Shown piece by piece: positions 1-6,839 of a stretch of 10,452 nt of DNA. Both the position numbers and the translations under genes were made by a program. The notes under the pieces were generated by a model. The model ran no database searches. It was not told the DNA's origin and saw only the letters and a list, made by a program, of their open reading frames with translations. The stretch's first letter is position 1, and each line of letters starts with the position of its first letter. The stretch comes from Spirochaetaceae bacterium (GTDB lineage Bacteria > Spirochaetota > Spirochaetia > Treponematales > Breznakiellaceae), in NCBI GenBank assembly GCA_031269165.1, contig JAISZQ010000081.1, positions 1 to 10,452 of the forward strand, written 5' to 3'.

Positions 1-175
1 ACCCCGATCAGGCTTAGCACGGGGTTGCGTCTGCGGCGAATGGAAAATGGAGAATGCGCAAGGTACGGAGACCGCCCGCGCCCTTCCGATCATTTTCAAT
101 TCGCGCAAAGCGCGCATCATTTTCCATTATCAATTTTCAATTCCCCGTAGGGGGGCCGATAGTCGTTCCCTCACG
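1..175. other. 3' flank of the GH31 gene, no gene seen
   Basis: No credible coding region lies here. The stretch contains A/T-rich inverted repeats: AATGGAAAATG at 39-49 is matched by its reverse complement at 118-128, and both flanks also carry ATGCGC-like sequence. A small CGCGC-AAA-GCGCG hairpin lies at 102-114, and ACCCCG/CGGGGT arms lie at 1-6 and 20-25 at the window edge. Just past the GH31 stop, CCCC-TAC-GGGG (minus strand, 143-153) could form a short stem, but no U-tract follows it, so no firm terminator can be called for the operon. Confidence 0.4.
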
Positions 176-2281
176 TTACGCCCAAGGGCCTCCACGGCAG
201 GTGGTGGTATAGGCCGAGACTGCGGTCCCGCTGAGCGTCACGGCGGCACCCTCCCAGTGGAGGGTAAAATTATTGCCCAGATCGTCTTCAAAATGGGTCT
301 GTCCCGCATTCCCGTACAGCATGAATCTCAAGTTTTGATAGCCCGTTACCCCATTCCCCACGGAAAAGCCCAGGCCGCCGTCCGTATCGGCAGTTGCGGG
401 AAGGTTCAGGGCAAGGCCGGAACCGCCTTTGACAAAGACCGGAATGGTATTGATTGAAACCGCCTCGCTATATCGTCCGCCCTGATACCGGCGATGGTCA
501 AACAAACCGTACCATTCCCCCGGCGGAAGCCACACCCGCCGTGAGTCCTGCCCCGGAGAGAGGACCGGTGCCACGAGAAGGCTCCGCCCCAGCATGAACT
601 GGTCGTCGGCGTTGCGGATGTGTTCGCCAACAGGTTCCCCGTTCCACCCATCATATATCAGCGGCCGCCCATCGTATATCAGCGGCCGCATAAGGGGGAC
701 TGAATGATGTACGCAGTGCAACGCCTCGTTATAAAGGTAGGGCAAAAGGTTCATTCTGAGCCGGTGCCAAAACCGGATTTTATCGAGTAACGTATCGGTA
801 TCAGTGCTATCGGTGCTATCGGGGTTATCGCTCCTATCGAATGCGGCAATATTCCACGGGCTCCGCTCGTTGTTGCCTGCGGCCTGGGCCTGTATGTCCC
901 GAAACTGTCCGCCTTCGGGTTCGGAGTGCCACTGCATGATCGGGCTAAAGCAGGCAAGCTGGGTCGCCCGGAGGTACAGTTCCGATGAAGGCAGAGGCCC
1001 GGCGAAACCGGCGATGTCAAATCCCCAGAAGATGATACCCGACAGGGCCGCCGAAAGACCCGCCCGAAGCTGGCTGCGGAGTTCGTCAAAACTCGATTCC
1101 TGGTCTCCCGCCCAGAGGAGGGGAGTGGTATGCTGTCCTGAAAACCCCGCCCTGCTGAACAGCACCTTGTCTTCCGGCAGCGCGTCCCGGTAGGCGGCGA
1201 CATACCGTTGGGCATAGCCGTTTTTCATCTCCGCCCCGGTTTTCCCGTCATGAAAGATCAGGTCTTCGCGGTAGACAAACTCTCCGCCATCGGTTTTGAA
1301 ACCGTCCACCCCTATATCCAGGAGATAACGCCGTTTCGCAAACCAGAGCCGCCGGGTTTCGGGATTGCTAAAGTCGGGCAGCAGGGAATCGGCGAACCAA
1401 TGTCCCGGGGGTATCGTGTAGGGCTTCCCCTGGGTGTCCATGACGCAGAGACGGTTTTCGAGCGCATAGGCGCGGTCATGATCATGCTGGACGCAGACCG
1501 GTTCGTCATCCCCCTGTTTCCGGTATGCCGGAATCTGCCAGAGCACCAGACGCAACCCCGCATCATGGAGTTTTTGAATCATTTCCCGCGGGTTTTGCCA
1601 GAATGCGCTGCGGGAAAAATCAAAGTCATCGTATGCAAGCGTTTCCCCGCCTCCCACCGCCCGATATTCGGCGCCGTTGAAAATATAAAAGGTCGCCTCG
1701 TCACTCCATGCCTCAATGACCAGCACGGTGGCGGGAAAACCGTGTTTCTCAAGCAGGCCGATCTGGGCTTCTACCTGAGCCTGGGTACGCCAGCGGTTGG
1801 CGGAAATCCAGGGGCCCAGAACCCACTTAGGCGGGAGAACCGGTTTTCCCAAGCACGACATATACGCGCCTATGATCCGGGCGGGACTTCCCGCAAAGAG
1901 GAAAAACGGCGTTCCCGAAGGCAGGGTAACGCATATCTCCTCGCCAAAATCAAAGACCGTAAGCCGCAGGGTGTCGGCATAGAACCCAAACCCTGAATCG
2001 GTAAAAAAGAAAGGCATGGGACAATAGGTCTTGTCCCCCTGACGGCAGAAATGCTCCTCCACCTGGTTTACGACGCGGCGGCCTTTTTGGTTGAGGGCAT
2101 CGTATTTCTCCCCCATGCCGTAGGCCCCCCGGTAGGGAAGGCGGATCGCCAAGAGCGGCCCTTCCGCTTCCTGTTTTATGGAGAGACGGGCGGTACCGCC
2201 GGGAAAGGAAAATTCCTTTTCTCCAAACCGTTCTGGATCAAACACAATCCGTTCTCTTTCGTTGATGATACATTCCGTCAT
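176..2281 (-). CDS. Glycoside hydrolase family 31 alpha-glycosidase (cytoplasmic)
   Basis: This 701-residue protein is a retaining alpha-glycosidase of family GH31, which includes alpha-glucosidases, alpha-xylosidases and sulfoquinovosidases. The catalytic barrel spans about residues 150-450. The nucleophile is expected to be D331 in GFKTDGGE, and the acid/base D393 in LLWAGDQESS. Other landmarks are GPWISANRW near 157-164, WGFDIAGF near 419-426, and the C-terminal beta domain opening with FMLGRSLLVAPVL near 562-574. There is no signal peptide, so it should act on imported sugar in the cytoplasm. The ATG follows an AAGGGG ribosome site and lies 2 bases beyond the stop of the upstream permease gene, so the two are translationally coupled. 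Two in-frame expansions are visible: a duplicated PLIYDG segment (about 533-545) and a DST/DTD-rich insert (about 488-497). Family assignment is firm. The substrate is not: the KTDGGE motif resembles the xylosidase-type KTDFGE more than the glucosidase-type WxDMNE. Confidence 0.92.
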   Translation of the reverse strand: MTECIINERERIVFDPERFGEKEFSFPGGTARLSIKQEAEGPLLAIRLPYRGAYGMGEKYDALNQKGRRVVNQVEEHFCRQGDKTYCPMPFFFTDSGFGFYADTLRLTVFDFGEEICVTLPSGTPFFLFAGSPARIIGAYMSCLGKPVLPPKWVLGPWISANRWRTQAQVEAQIGLLEKHGFPATVLVIEAWSDEATFYIFNGAEYRAVGGGETLAYDDFDFSRSAFWQNPREMIQKLHDAGLRLVLWQIPAYRKQGDDEPVCVQHDHDRAYALENRLCVMDTQGKPYTIPPGHWFADSLLPDFSNPETRRLWFAKRRYLLDIGVDGFKTDGGEFVYREDLIFHDGKTGAEMKNGYAQRYVAAYRDALPEDKVLFSRAGFSGQHTTPLLWAGDQESSFDELRSQLRAGLSAALSGIIFWGFDIAGFAGPLPSSELYLRATQLACFSPIMQWHSEPEGGQFRDIQAQAAGNNERSPWNIAAFDRSDNPDSTDSTDTDTLLDKIRFWHRLRMNLLPYLYNEALHCVHHSVPLMRPLIYDGRPLIYDGWNGEPVGEHIRNADDQFMLGRSLLVAPVLSPGQDSRRVWLPPGEWYGLFDHRRYQGGRYSEAVSINTIPVFVKGGSGLALNLPATADTDGGLGFSVGNGVTGYQNLRFMLYGNAGQTHFEDDLGNNFTLHWEGAAVTLSGTAVSAYTTTCRGGPWA
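647..688. repeat. 21-bp in-frame tandem duplication inside the GH31 gene
   Basis: Two abutting 21-base copies, 647-667 and 668-688, differ at a single base (A at 653, G at 674). Each contains TATATCAGCGGCCG. On the coding strand they encode two successive seven-residue units carrying PLIYDG. The near identity points to recent slippage or unequal exchange that kept the frame. Confidence 0.9.
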
Positions 2282-2283
2282 AA

Positions 2284-3123
2284 CTACCCCTTTATCCCGC
2301 CCGCGGTGAGGCCGGCTTCAAAATGTTTTTGCATAGCCATATAGACAATCAAAATCGGTATGATGGACAGGAGCGCGCCGGCCATCATGATGTTGTACTG
2401 GTTCCCGTACTGGCCGCTCATGGAACTGAGGATAACAGGTAAGGTCGCTTTTGCGCGGTCGCTTAATAAGACTAACGGCAAGAGGTAATCGTTCCATGAA
2501 CCCATGAAGGTTAAGATTCCCAAGGTTGCCAAGGCGGTGGAACAGAGGGGCAGTATGATCCGCCAAAAGATATACCATAATCCCGCGCCGTCAATCACCG
2601 CCGCTTCCAGGTACGACTTGTCAATTGTTTTCATGTGCTGGCGCAGCATAAAAATGGAAAAGGCGTTAAAAAACTGTAAAAGCACAAAGGCGTTCAAACT
2701 GTTGGTGAGCCCCAGTTTTGCCATGATGATGAATAGGGGGATAAAGGTAACCTGCCCGGGGAGCATCATCGCGGTGAGATAGAGGCTGAACACCAGTGTT
2801 TGTCCCTTAAACGGAATCTTGGTCAGGGCGAAGGCGGCCATGGCGGCGCAAAGGAGATTCGCAACAGTACATATAACCGCAAGATAAAAACTGTTCACTA
2901 TGGACGATCCAAAATGCGGGATGCCGAAGAGTTTGCTATAGGAATCCAAACTCGGTTCTCTGGGGATCCATTCCACCGGGATACGCATAATCGCGCCCCT
3001 GCTTTTGAGGGAGGTGATGACCATCCAGAAAAAGGGCATCCCCACGATGAGAGCCAGAATCAGCGCGATTACATAGTATTGCGCCAGCGACAGAATCTTT
3101 TTTCGTTTCGATTTAGGTATCAT
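2284..3123 (-). CDS. ABC sugar transporter permease, MalG/CUT1 type
   Basis: This 279-residue inner-membrane protein is one half of the channel of a carbohydrate ABC importer. An N-terminal membrane segment (YYVIALILALIVGMPFFWMV) is followed by the usual five more. The EAA loop that docks the ATPase is clear near the middle: EAAVIDGAGLWYIFWRIILP, with the conserved glycine and the I-x-LP ending. The open frame extends upstream to 3183, but the ATG at 3123 is preferred because it starts a typical K/R-rich tail (MIPKSKRKK) and has a good GAAAGGTGG ribosome site 7 bases before it; the longer form would also overlap the upstream gene much more. With this start the gene overlaps the first permease by 11 bases, and its stop lies 2 bases before the GH31 ATG. 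Confidence 0.92.
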   Translation of the reverse strand: MIPKSKRKKILSLAQYYVIALILALIVGMPFFWMVITSLKSRGAIMRIPVEWIPREPSLDSYSKLFGIPHFGSSIVNSFYLAVICTVANLLCAAMAAFALTKIPFKGQTLVFSLYLTAMMLPGQVTFIPLFIIMAKLGLTNSLNAFVLLQFFNAFSIFMLRQHMKTIDKSYLEAAVIDGAGLWYIFWRIILPLCSTALATLGILTFMGSWNDYLLPLVLLSDRAKATLPVILSSMSGQYGNQYNIMMAGALLSIIPILIVYMAMQKHFEAGLTAGGIKG

Positions 3124-4030
3124 ATACAACCCACCTTTCTTGCAGCCGCGTCTGGATAAGGGTAAGGGCCAGAATAATAGCAAACAACACCCAACTCATC
3201 GCAGACGCATAGCCCATCTCATAATACCGGAACGCATACCGGTATATCCGTTCTACCATCACCATCGTTGATCCCCCGGGGCCGCCGTCAGGAGTCATGA
3301 TCATCACCTGTGGGAAAACCTGAAAGGCATTGATCATGCTGATGGTAATAACAAAAAAGAAAACCGGCGAAAGGAGGGGTAAGGTGATGTGAAAAAGTTG
3401 TTTTCCCTTGCCCGCCCCGTCAATTTCCGCAGCCTCGTAATATTCCTGGTTAATGCCCCGCAGCCCCGCGAAAAGCATTAAGCCAAAGAACCCCATATCC
3501 TTCCAGATCGAGGCCAGCACAATTCCCGGCATTGCCCACCGGGGGCTTTGTAACCAGCCGGGTCCCGCAATGCCGAACATGCCCAAAACATTGTTGATAA
3601 CCCCATATTCGGGACTCAGCACCCACTTCCAGATCAGCGCCCCCGCCACCCAAGAGGTGATTACCGGAATATAGTAGAGAACCCGAAAAAAGGTCCCTCC
3701 GGGAATGTCCCGGTTGAGGATCGACGCCACGCCAAAAGAGGAGAGCAGCATGAGCGGCAGGTAAAGCAGCACAAACCGCAGGGTGTTCCCCAACACCTGA
3801 TACAGTTCCGCTCCGGTAAAAATTCTTGCGTAATTCGAAAATCCCGCAAAATAGGTCTTTGCGAACGCGGTGTTTGAAAACAGGGCCAGTTCGCTGAGGC
3901 CGTCCCAAGAGGTGATACTAATCCCCATGGATAGTATCATGGGCAGCACGCTGAACGCCGCAAACCCAATAAGGCTTGGCAAGAGAAAGGTGACCGCCGC
4001 AAGGGTGTTACGGCGATAAGTGTTTTTCAT
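3113..4030 (-). CDS. ABC sugar transporter permease, MalF/CUT1 type
   Basis: This 305-residue inner-membrane protein is the partner of the downstream permease. The first membrane segment (AAVTFLLPSLIGFAAFSVLP) and the following SITSW are typical of MalF/UgpA-like subunits. The EAA loop reads EAAEIDGAGKGKQLFHITLP. After it comes the conserved FPQVMIMTPDGGPGGST stretch near the last transmembrane segments. The open frame begins at 4090, but the ATG at 4030 is chosen because it has a strong GGAGG site a few bases upstream and a short basic N-terminus (MKNTYRRN). The 63-base gap to the binding-protein gene contains a perfect 8-bp hairpin. No ATPase gene accompanies the pair in this window, so a shared MsmK/UgpC-like ATPase elsewhere is the likely energy source. 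Confidence 0.92.
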   Translation of the reverse strand: MKNTYRRNTLAAVTFLLPSLIGFAAFSVLPMILSMGISITSWDGLSELALFSNTAFAKTYFAGFSNYARIFTGAELYQVLGNTLRFVLLYLPLMLLSSFGVASILNRDIPGGTFFRVLYYIPVITSWVAGALIWKWVLSPEYGVINNVLGMFGIAGPGWLQSPRWAMPGIVLASIWKDMGFFGLMLFAGLRGINQEYYEAAEIDGAGKGKQLFHITLPLLSPVFFFVITISMINAFQVFPQVMIMTPDGGPGGSTMVMVERIYRYAFRYYEMGYASAMSWVLFAIILALTLIQTRLQERWVVYDT

Positions 4031-4060
4031 CGTATACCTCCGAATGAAAAAGTGAAATTG

Positions 4061-4085
4061 ACGGGCGGTGTTTCCCGCCGCCCGT
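4061..4085 (-). promoter_or_regulatory. Intergenic stem-loop between the binding-protein and permease genes
   Basis: ACGGGCGG at 4061-4068 pairs perfectly with CCGCCCGT at 4078-4085 across a 9-base loop. It starts 8 bases after the end of the binding-protein gene. No clean U-run follows in the transcript, so it looks more like a 3'-end stabiliser or partial terminator than a full stop. In binding-protein operons such hairpins commonly keep the binding-protein mRNA more abundant than the permease mRNA; that role here is inferred. Confidence 0.6.
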
Positions 4086-4093
4086 CCCATAGG

Positions 4094-5368
4094 TCATTTG
4101 CCCGGATCGATAGTCTCCGTCAACTCCGCTTCCATATTGGCCAGAGCCTCAGCGGGGCTTACGGAACCGGATGCCGCTTCGTTCAGGTGTTTCGCCACGA
4201 TGTCCTGTAATTGGGAAAACTGGCTAACCACCGGAGGGGTTACGAGGGAAGCGAGGCTTTTAAATACCGCCTCCCGGTTCGCGGGCGGGGTTTTCGCCTT
4301 GTATTGGGCAATCACATCGTCATCAACCACCGGCGGTAATTCCCATGCCGCATCCAGACGGATTTTTACCGCTTCCTGATTCGAGGAAATAAAGGCGATA
4401 AACTTTGCCGCCTCTGCCGCGACCGGGCTGTTTTTGTTGATCACATATCCGTTGGAAAAGAAATGGGTTGCCTTCCGTTTGTTGCCCGGTTCCACCGCGA
4501 TGTCCCAGGCAAAATCACAATCCCGGGTAAAATCGGGAAAGGCCCAGATACCGGTTACAATCATCCCCAGCCTTCCGGCCTTAAAGAGATCCCAATCTCC
4601 CATACCGCCCAACTGTTCCGGGGTCGGCATCACATTGGAAGCCCGCTGCATATCAACCAGATACGCGACGGTTTCCACGTTCGCGGGACTGTTGATCGTG
4701 AAACGCTTCCCGTCGGCACTGAGGAAGCCGCCATTGTTTTGCGCGGCGGTTTTATAAAATTCGGTAAAAGAAAGGGGTTGATAGTAACCAAAGATGCCGT
4801 CCCCCAACGCCCGAATCGCTTTCGCCGCCGCCATAGCATCGGCCCACGTCCAATCGTCGTTCGGGTAGGCAAGCCCGGCGCGGTCAAAAAGGTTCTTGTT
4901 ATAGATCAAGACCACGTTGGAAAAACTGTTCGGAAGCCCGTACTGGGTTCCGTTGGTGCTGAAAGCGCTTAGGGCCATCTTGTTGTAGACCGAAGCCGCT
5001 ATGTCCCCGGAACCGATAAGGTCATCCAAGGGGAGCAACGACCCGTTCTTGGCATACGCTACAAAGTTTTCGTAGTTAAGCTCGAACGCATCCGGCGCCC
5101 TTCCGGCGGAAACCTTGGCGGTAAGCTGCATAAAATAGTCCGCGAATCCATAGGACTGCAACTTGACGCTTACGTTCGGATTGGCCGCAGTGTAGAGGTC
5201 AATCATCTGTTTGAGATACACTTCGTTATCTCCGGAGCCGGAAAACTGATCAAAGTTGATCGTTATCTTTTGGCCCTCTGCGGAACCGGTTTTACGACCA
5301 TCACACGATATGAGGCCGAGCGAGAGGAGGCTTATGACGATAATCCCCCGAAATACGACTTGTTTCAT
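4094..5368 (-). CDS. Extracellular solute-binding lipoprotein, family 1 (sugar ABC importer)
   Basis: This 424-residue protein is the substrate-capturing subunit of the importer. It begins with a lipoprotein signal peptide: basic MKQVVFRG, a hydrophobic core, and the lipobox LISC with the modified cysteine at residue 22. The mature protein should be lipid-anchored at the outer face of the cytoplasmic membrane. The family-1 fold is recognisable from ITINFDQFSGSGDNEVY and DLYTAANPNVSVKLQSYG early on, then GLPNSFSNVVLIYNKNLFDRAGL and DDWTWADAMAAAKAI, and the late KAGRLGMIVTGIWAFPDF segment, with a helix-rich C-terminus. The length is normal for the family. An AAGGAG ribosome site precedes the ATG. 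It is the first gene of the transport operon and lies downstream of the lacI-type gene on the same strand. The ligand cannot be read from the sequence; an alpha-linked sugar is inferred from the GH31 partner. Confidence 0.93.
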   Translation of the reverse strand: MKQVVFRGIIVISLLSLGLISCDGRKTGSAEGQKITINFDQFSGSGDNEVYLKQMIDLYTAANPNVSVKLQSYGFADYFMQLTAKVSAGRAPDAFELNYENFVAYAKNGSLLPLDDLIGSGDIAASVYNKMALSAFSTNGTQYGLPNSFSNVVLIYNKNLFDRAGLAYPNDDWTWADAMAAAKAIRALGDGIFGYYQPLSFTEFYKTAAQNNGGFLSADGKRFTINSPANVETVAYLVDMQRASNVMPTPEQLGGMGDWDLFKAGRLGMIVTGIWAFPDFTRDCDFAWDIAVEPGNKRKATHFFSNGYVINKNSPVAAEAAKFIAFISSNQEAVKIRLDAAWELPPVVDDDVIAQYKAKTPPANREAVFKSLASLVTPPVVSQFSQLQDIVAKHLNEAASGSVSPAEALANMEAELTETIDPGK

Positions 5369-5395
5369 TTGTTACTCCTTAAAGTATGGTACCCC

Positions 5396-5419
5396 CAGCC
5401 GTTATTCCTCTAACGGCTG
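5396..5419 (-). promoter_or_regulatory. Perfect 9-bp stem-loop in the leader of the transport operon
   Basis: Read on the minus strand, CAGCCGTTA pairs with TAACGGCTG around the loop GAGGAA. The hairpin ends about 27 bases before the binding-protein ATG, outside its AAGGAG ribosome site. No U-tract follows on either strand, so it is not an intrinsic terminator. A 5' stabiliser or a protein-binding leader element is possible. Confidence 0.55.
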
Positions 5420-5432
5420 ATAGGGTTAGGTG

Positions 5433-5456
5433 TTTTGCGCGCTTCAAAATATGAAG
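5433..5456. promoter_or_regulatory. Overlapping inverted repeats upstream of the operon (possible operator)
   Basis: Two overlapping dyads occur: TTTTG-N7-CAAAA at 5433-5449 and CTTCA-N5-TGAAG at 5442-5456. On the minus strand the segment also contains TATTTT (5446-5451), a possible -10 box for the binding-protein gene, but no recognisable -35 box lies 16-18 bases upstream. These dyads do not match the CG-centred operator seen at the lacI promoter, so regulator binding here is uncertain. Confidence 0.3.
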
Positions 5457-5462
5457 TGCCTG

Positions 5463-5491
5463 TTGCCTTTACCTGCCTTTTTGCATACAAT
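5463..5491 (+). promoter_or_regulatory. Plus-strand sigma70-like promoter in the regulator/transporter gap
   Basis: TTGCCT (5463-5468) and TACAAT (5486-5491) are separated by exactly 17 bases. The -10 box matches consensus at five of six positions, the -35 box at fewer. It points away from the binding-protein gene, toward the 3' end of the lacI-type gene and the plus-strand terminator at 5557-5591. Confidence 0.4.
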
Positions 5492-5497
5492 AAGGCT

Positions 5498-5592
5498 AGG
5501 CAAAGTCGTCTGCCGATTACTCTTGCCGGGAGTGCCCTTGACGGAGGGCGCTCTCCGCCCGCCATTCGCTTTCCGCGAGGCGGGCTTTTTTA
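5498..5592 (+). ncRNA. Candidate small RNA of about 95 bases
   Basis: The ends are inferred from a plus-strand promoter (5463-5491) and a canonical intrinsic terminator (5557-5591). The interval holds no plausible open reading frame with a ribosome site. It contains a GGCA/TGCC stem near its 5' end and a CGGAG/CTCCG hairpin at 5541-5556 before the terminator stem. Because both neighbouring genes are on the minus strand, any transcript would be antisense to the spacer RNA that joins the regulator and the transport operon. Nothing in the primary sequence matches an RNA family that I recognise. Confidence 0.35.
5557..5591 (+). terminator. Intrinsic terminator reading on the plus strand
   Basis: GCCCGCC (5557-5563) pairs with GGCGGGC (5579-5585), with an inner TCGC/GCGA extension and a TTTCC loop, followed directly by six T residues (5586-5591). 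Polarity is clear: the T-run lies on the plus strand. On the minus strand the run is A-rich and precedes the stem, so the structure should be a poor terminator for the lacI-type gene that ends at 5590. No annotated plus-strand gene feeds it other than the proposed small RNA. Confidence 0.7.
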
Positions 5593-6663
5593 TGCGCTGC
5601 TGTATATCATCTTTTCCTCCTTGCCGGACAATGCCCGAACCGATCCTCGTTCAACGATACTCACGGGGAGGATCTCTTCCCGTTTGGTTAAGTGGGGATT
5701 CTTGATATTCTCGACCAAGAGTTCTATCGCTCTCTTGCTTTTCAGGGAAATGTCCTGCCTGACGGTGGTAAGACCGGGGCAGATATAGCGGGAAAACTTG
5801 ATGTCGTCAAAACCCATGATTGATATGTCGTGGGGAACCCGCAATCCCGCATCATAAAAAGCCTTCATTGCTCCAATGGCAAGAATGTCCGCAGCGGCAA
5901 ACACCGCGCTTGCCGGTAATTTGGCCTCAAGCAGACGCCGGGCCAGTATAATACCGTTTTCAAAATCAACGTTTCCTTCGATAATTTTTTCTTTGTCGTA
6001 GGGAATCCCCCGTTCTTCCAGTGCCCGGCGGTATCCGTCAAGGCGTTTTTTCATCACCCCGTTATCCCGCAGGCTGCCGCAAAAAAAGGCAATATCCCGA
6101 TGTCCCCGGTCCAGCAGGTAATGAAGCGCCAGATACGCCCCGTCAGTGTCATCAATCCTGATGTTGTGGCAACGAGTATCGTCGCTATAACTGTCCACCA
6201 GTACCAGCGGGATACCGCTTTGCACGACTTGGCGGTAAAAAGTATCCTGGTATACCCCGATGGCGATGATCCCGTCCAGATTACGTTCACGGGCCATATT
6301 CAAATAGGGTTTGCCTATGTCAACCCCGGCGACCAAGAGCCGATACCCATGAATGCGGGCCTCGTATTCAATGGCACTGAGCATCTCGCTGTAAAACGGG
6401 TTCTCAAACATAAGATGGTTGCCCGGTTCCGTTTGGGGGATAAGAACACCGATGAGGAAGGAATTCCGGGTCGAGAGGCTGCGGGCATTGATGTTGGGCA
6501 CATAATCAAGACGCTCCACCGCCGCCAGTACCCGTGCCTTTGTTTCCGGGGAGATACGTTTCTTCCCGTTAAGCACATAGGAAACCGTGGCTGAAGAAAC
6601 CCCCGATTCCTGGGCCACCTGCCTGATGGTTATCTGCTTTGCTGTCTGTCGCGCTTCGCGCAT
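5590..6663 (-). CDS. LacI/GalR-family transcriptional regulator
   Basis: This 357-residue protein is a sugar-responsive DNA-binding regulator. Residues 11-33 form the helix-turn-helix (ITIRQVAQESGVSSATVSYV), followed by RISPETKARVLAAVERLDYVPN and the hinge-helix segment NARSL. The rest is the periplasmic-binding-protein-like effector domain, with landmarks IGVLIPQTEPG, LDGIIAIGV, GHRDIAFFCGS, SAVFAAADILAIGAMKAF and ISIMGFDDIKFSRYICPGLTTVRQD. Length is normal. The ATG follows a GGAGAGG site and an unusually long leader of about 130 bases. The position directly upstream of a binding-protein/permease/GH31 set on the same strand suggests it controls that operon, with a sugar from that pathway as effector. 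A CG-centred dyad overlapping its own transcription start suggests autoregulation. Confidence 0.93.
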   Translation of the reverse strand: MREARQTAKQITIRQVAQESGVSSATVSYVLNGKKRISPETKARVLAAVERLDYVPNINARSLSTRNSFLIGVLIPQTEPGNHLMFENPFYSEMLSAIEYEARIHGYRLLVAGVDIGKPYLNMARERNLDGIIAIGVYQDTFYRQVVQSGIPLVLVDSYSDDTRCHNIRIDDTDGAYLALHYLLDRGHRDIAFFCGSLRDNGVMKKRLDGYRRALEERGIPYDKEKIIEGNVDFENGIILARRLLEAKLPASAVFAAADILAIGAMKAFYDAGLRVPHDISIMGFDDIKFSRYICPGLTTVRQDISLKSKRAIELLVENIKNPHLTKREEILPVSIVERGSVRALSGKEEKMIYSSA

Positions 6664-6766
6664 AAAACCTCTCCGTATTCGGCCCTCAGAGCCCCAAATA
6701 ATCGGATTTTTGCGCCCTTATGTCATGGTACGAAAACCCGCAAACACAACCGGCCGCTTGTATCTT

Positions 6767-6795
6767 CTTGGACCAAGTGGTTAACCGATTAACCA
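6767..6795. promoter_or_regulatory. LacI-type operator at the regulator's start point, with an adjacent palindrome
   Basis: The 18-base dyad TGGTTAACCGATTAACCA (6778-6795) has perfect TGGTTAA/TTAACCA arms and a central CG, the hallmark of LacI/GalR-family operators. It covers the predicted transcription start of the regulator gene, 5 bases downstream of its -10 box, where bound protein would block transcription. Abutting it is the perfect odd palindrome CTTGGACCAAG (6767-6777), of unknown role. Binding by the encoded regulator is inferred. Confidence 0.65.
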
Positions 6796-6800
6796 ATGTA

Positions 6801-6829
6801 AGTATAAAGCCTTCCGCATAAGGTGTCAA
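6801..6829 (-). promoter_or_regulatory. Near-consensus sigma70 promoter of the lacI-type gene
   Basis: Read on the minus strand, a perfect TTGACA (6824-6829) is spaced 17 bases from TATACT (6801-6806), five of six matches to the -10 consensus. A/T tracts immediately upstream (6834-6860) could serve as an UP element. The predicted start is near 6794, giving a leader of about 130 bases. Confidence 0.8.
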
Positions 6830-6839
6830 GTACTTTGTG

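Noticed and set aside
1208..1996. Plus-strand open frame of 262 codons inside the GH31 gene
   Set aside because: It is antisense to the conserved catalytic region of GH31 and its product shows no recognisable motif.
3124..3183. Upstream extension of the second permease to the first in-frame start
   Set aside because: The extension overlaps the first permease by a further 60 bases and lacks a ribosome site, whereas the ATG at 3123 has GAAAGGTGG at the right distance.
5557..5591. Terminator of the lacI-type gene
   Set aside because: In the minus direction the T-run becomes an A-run before the stem and no U-run follows, so polarity fits the plus strand only.
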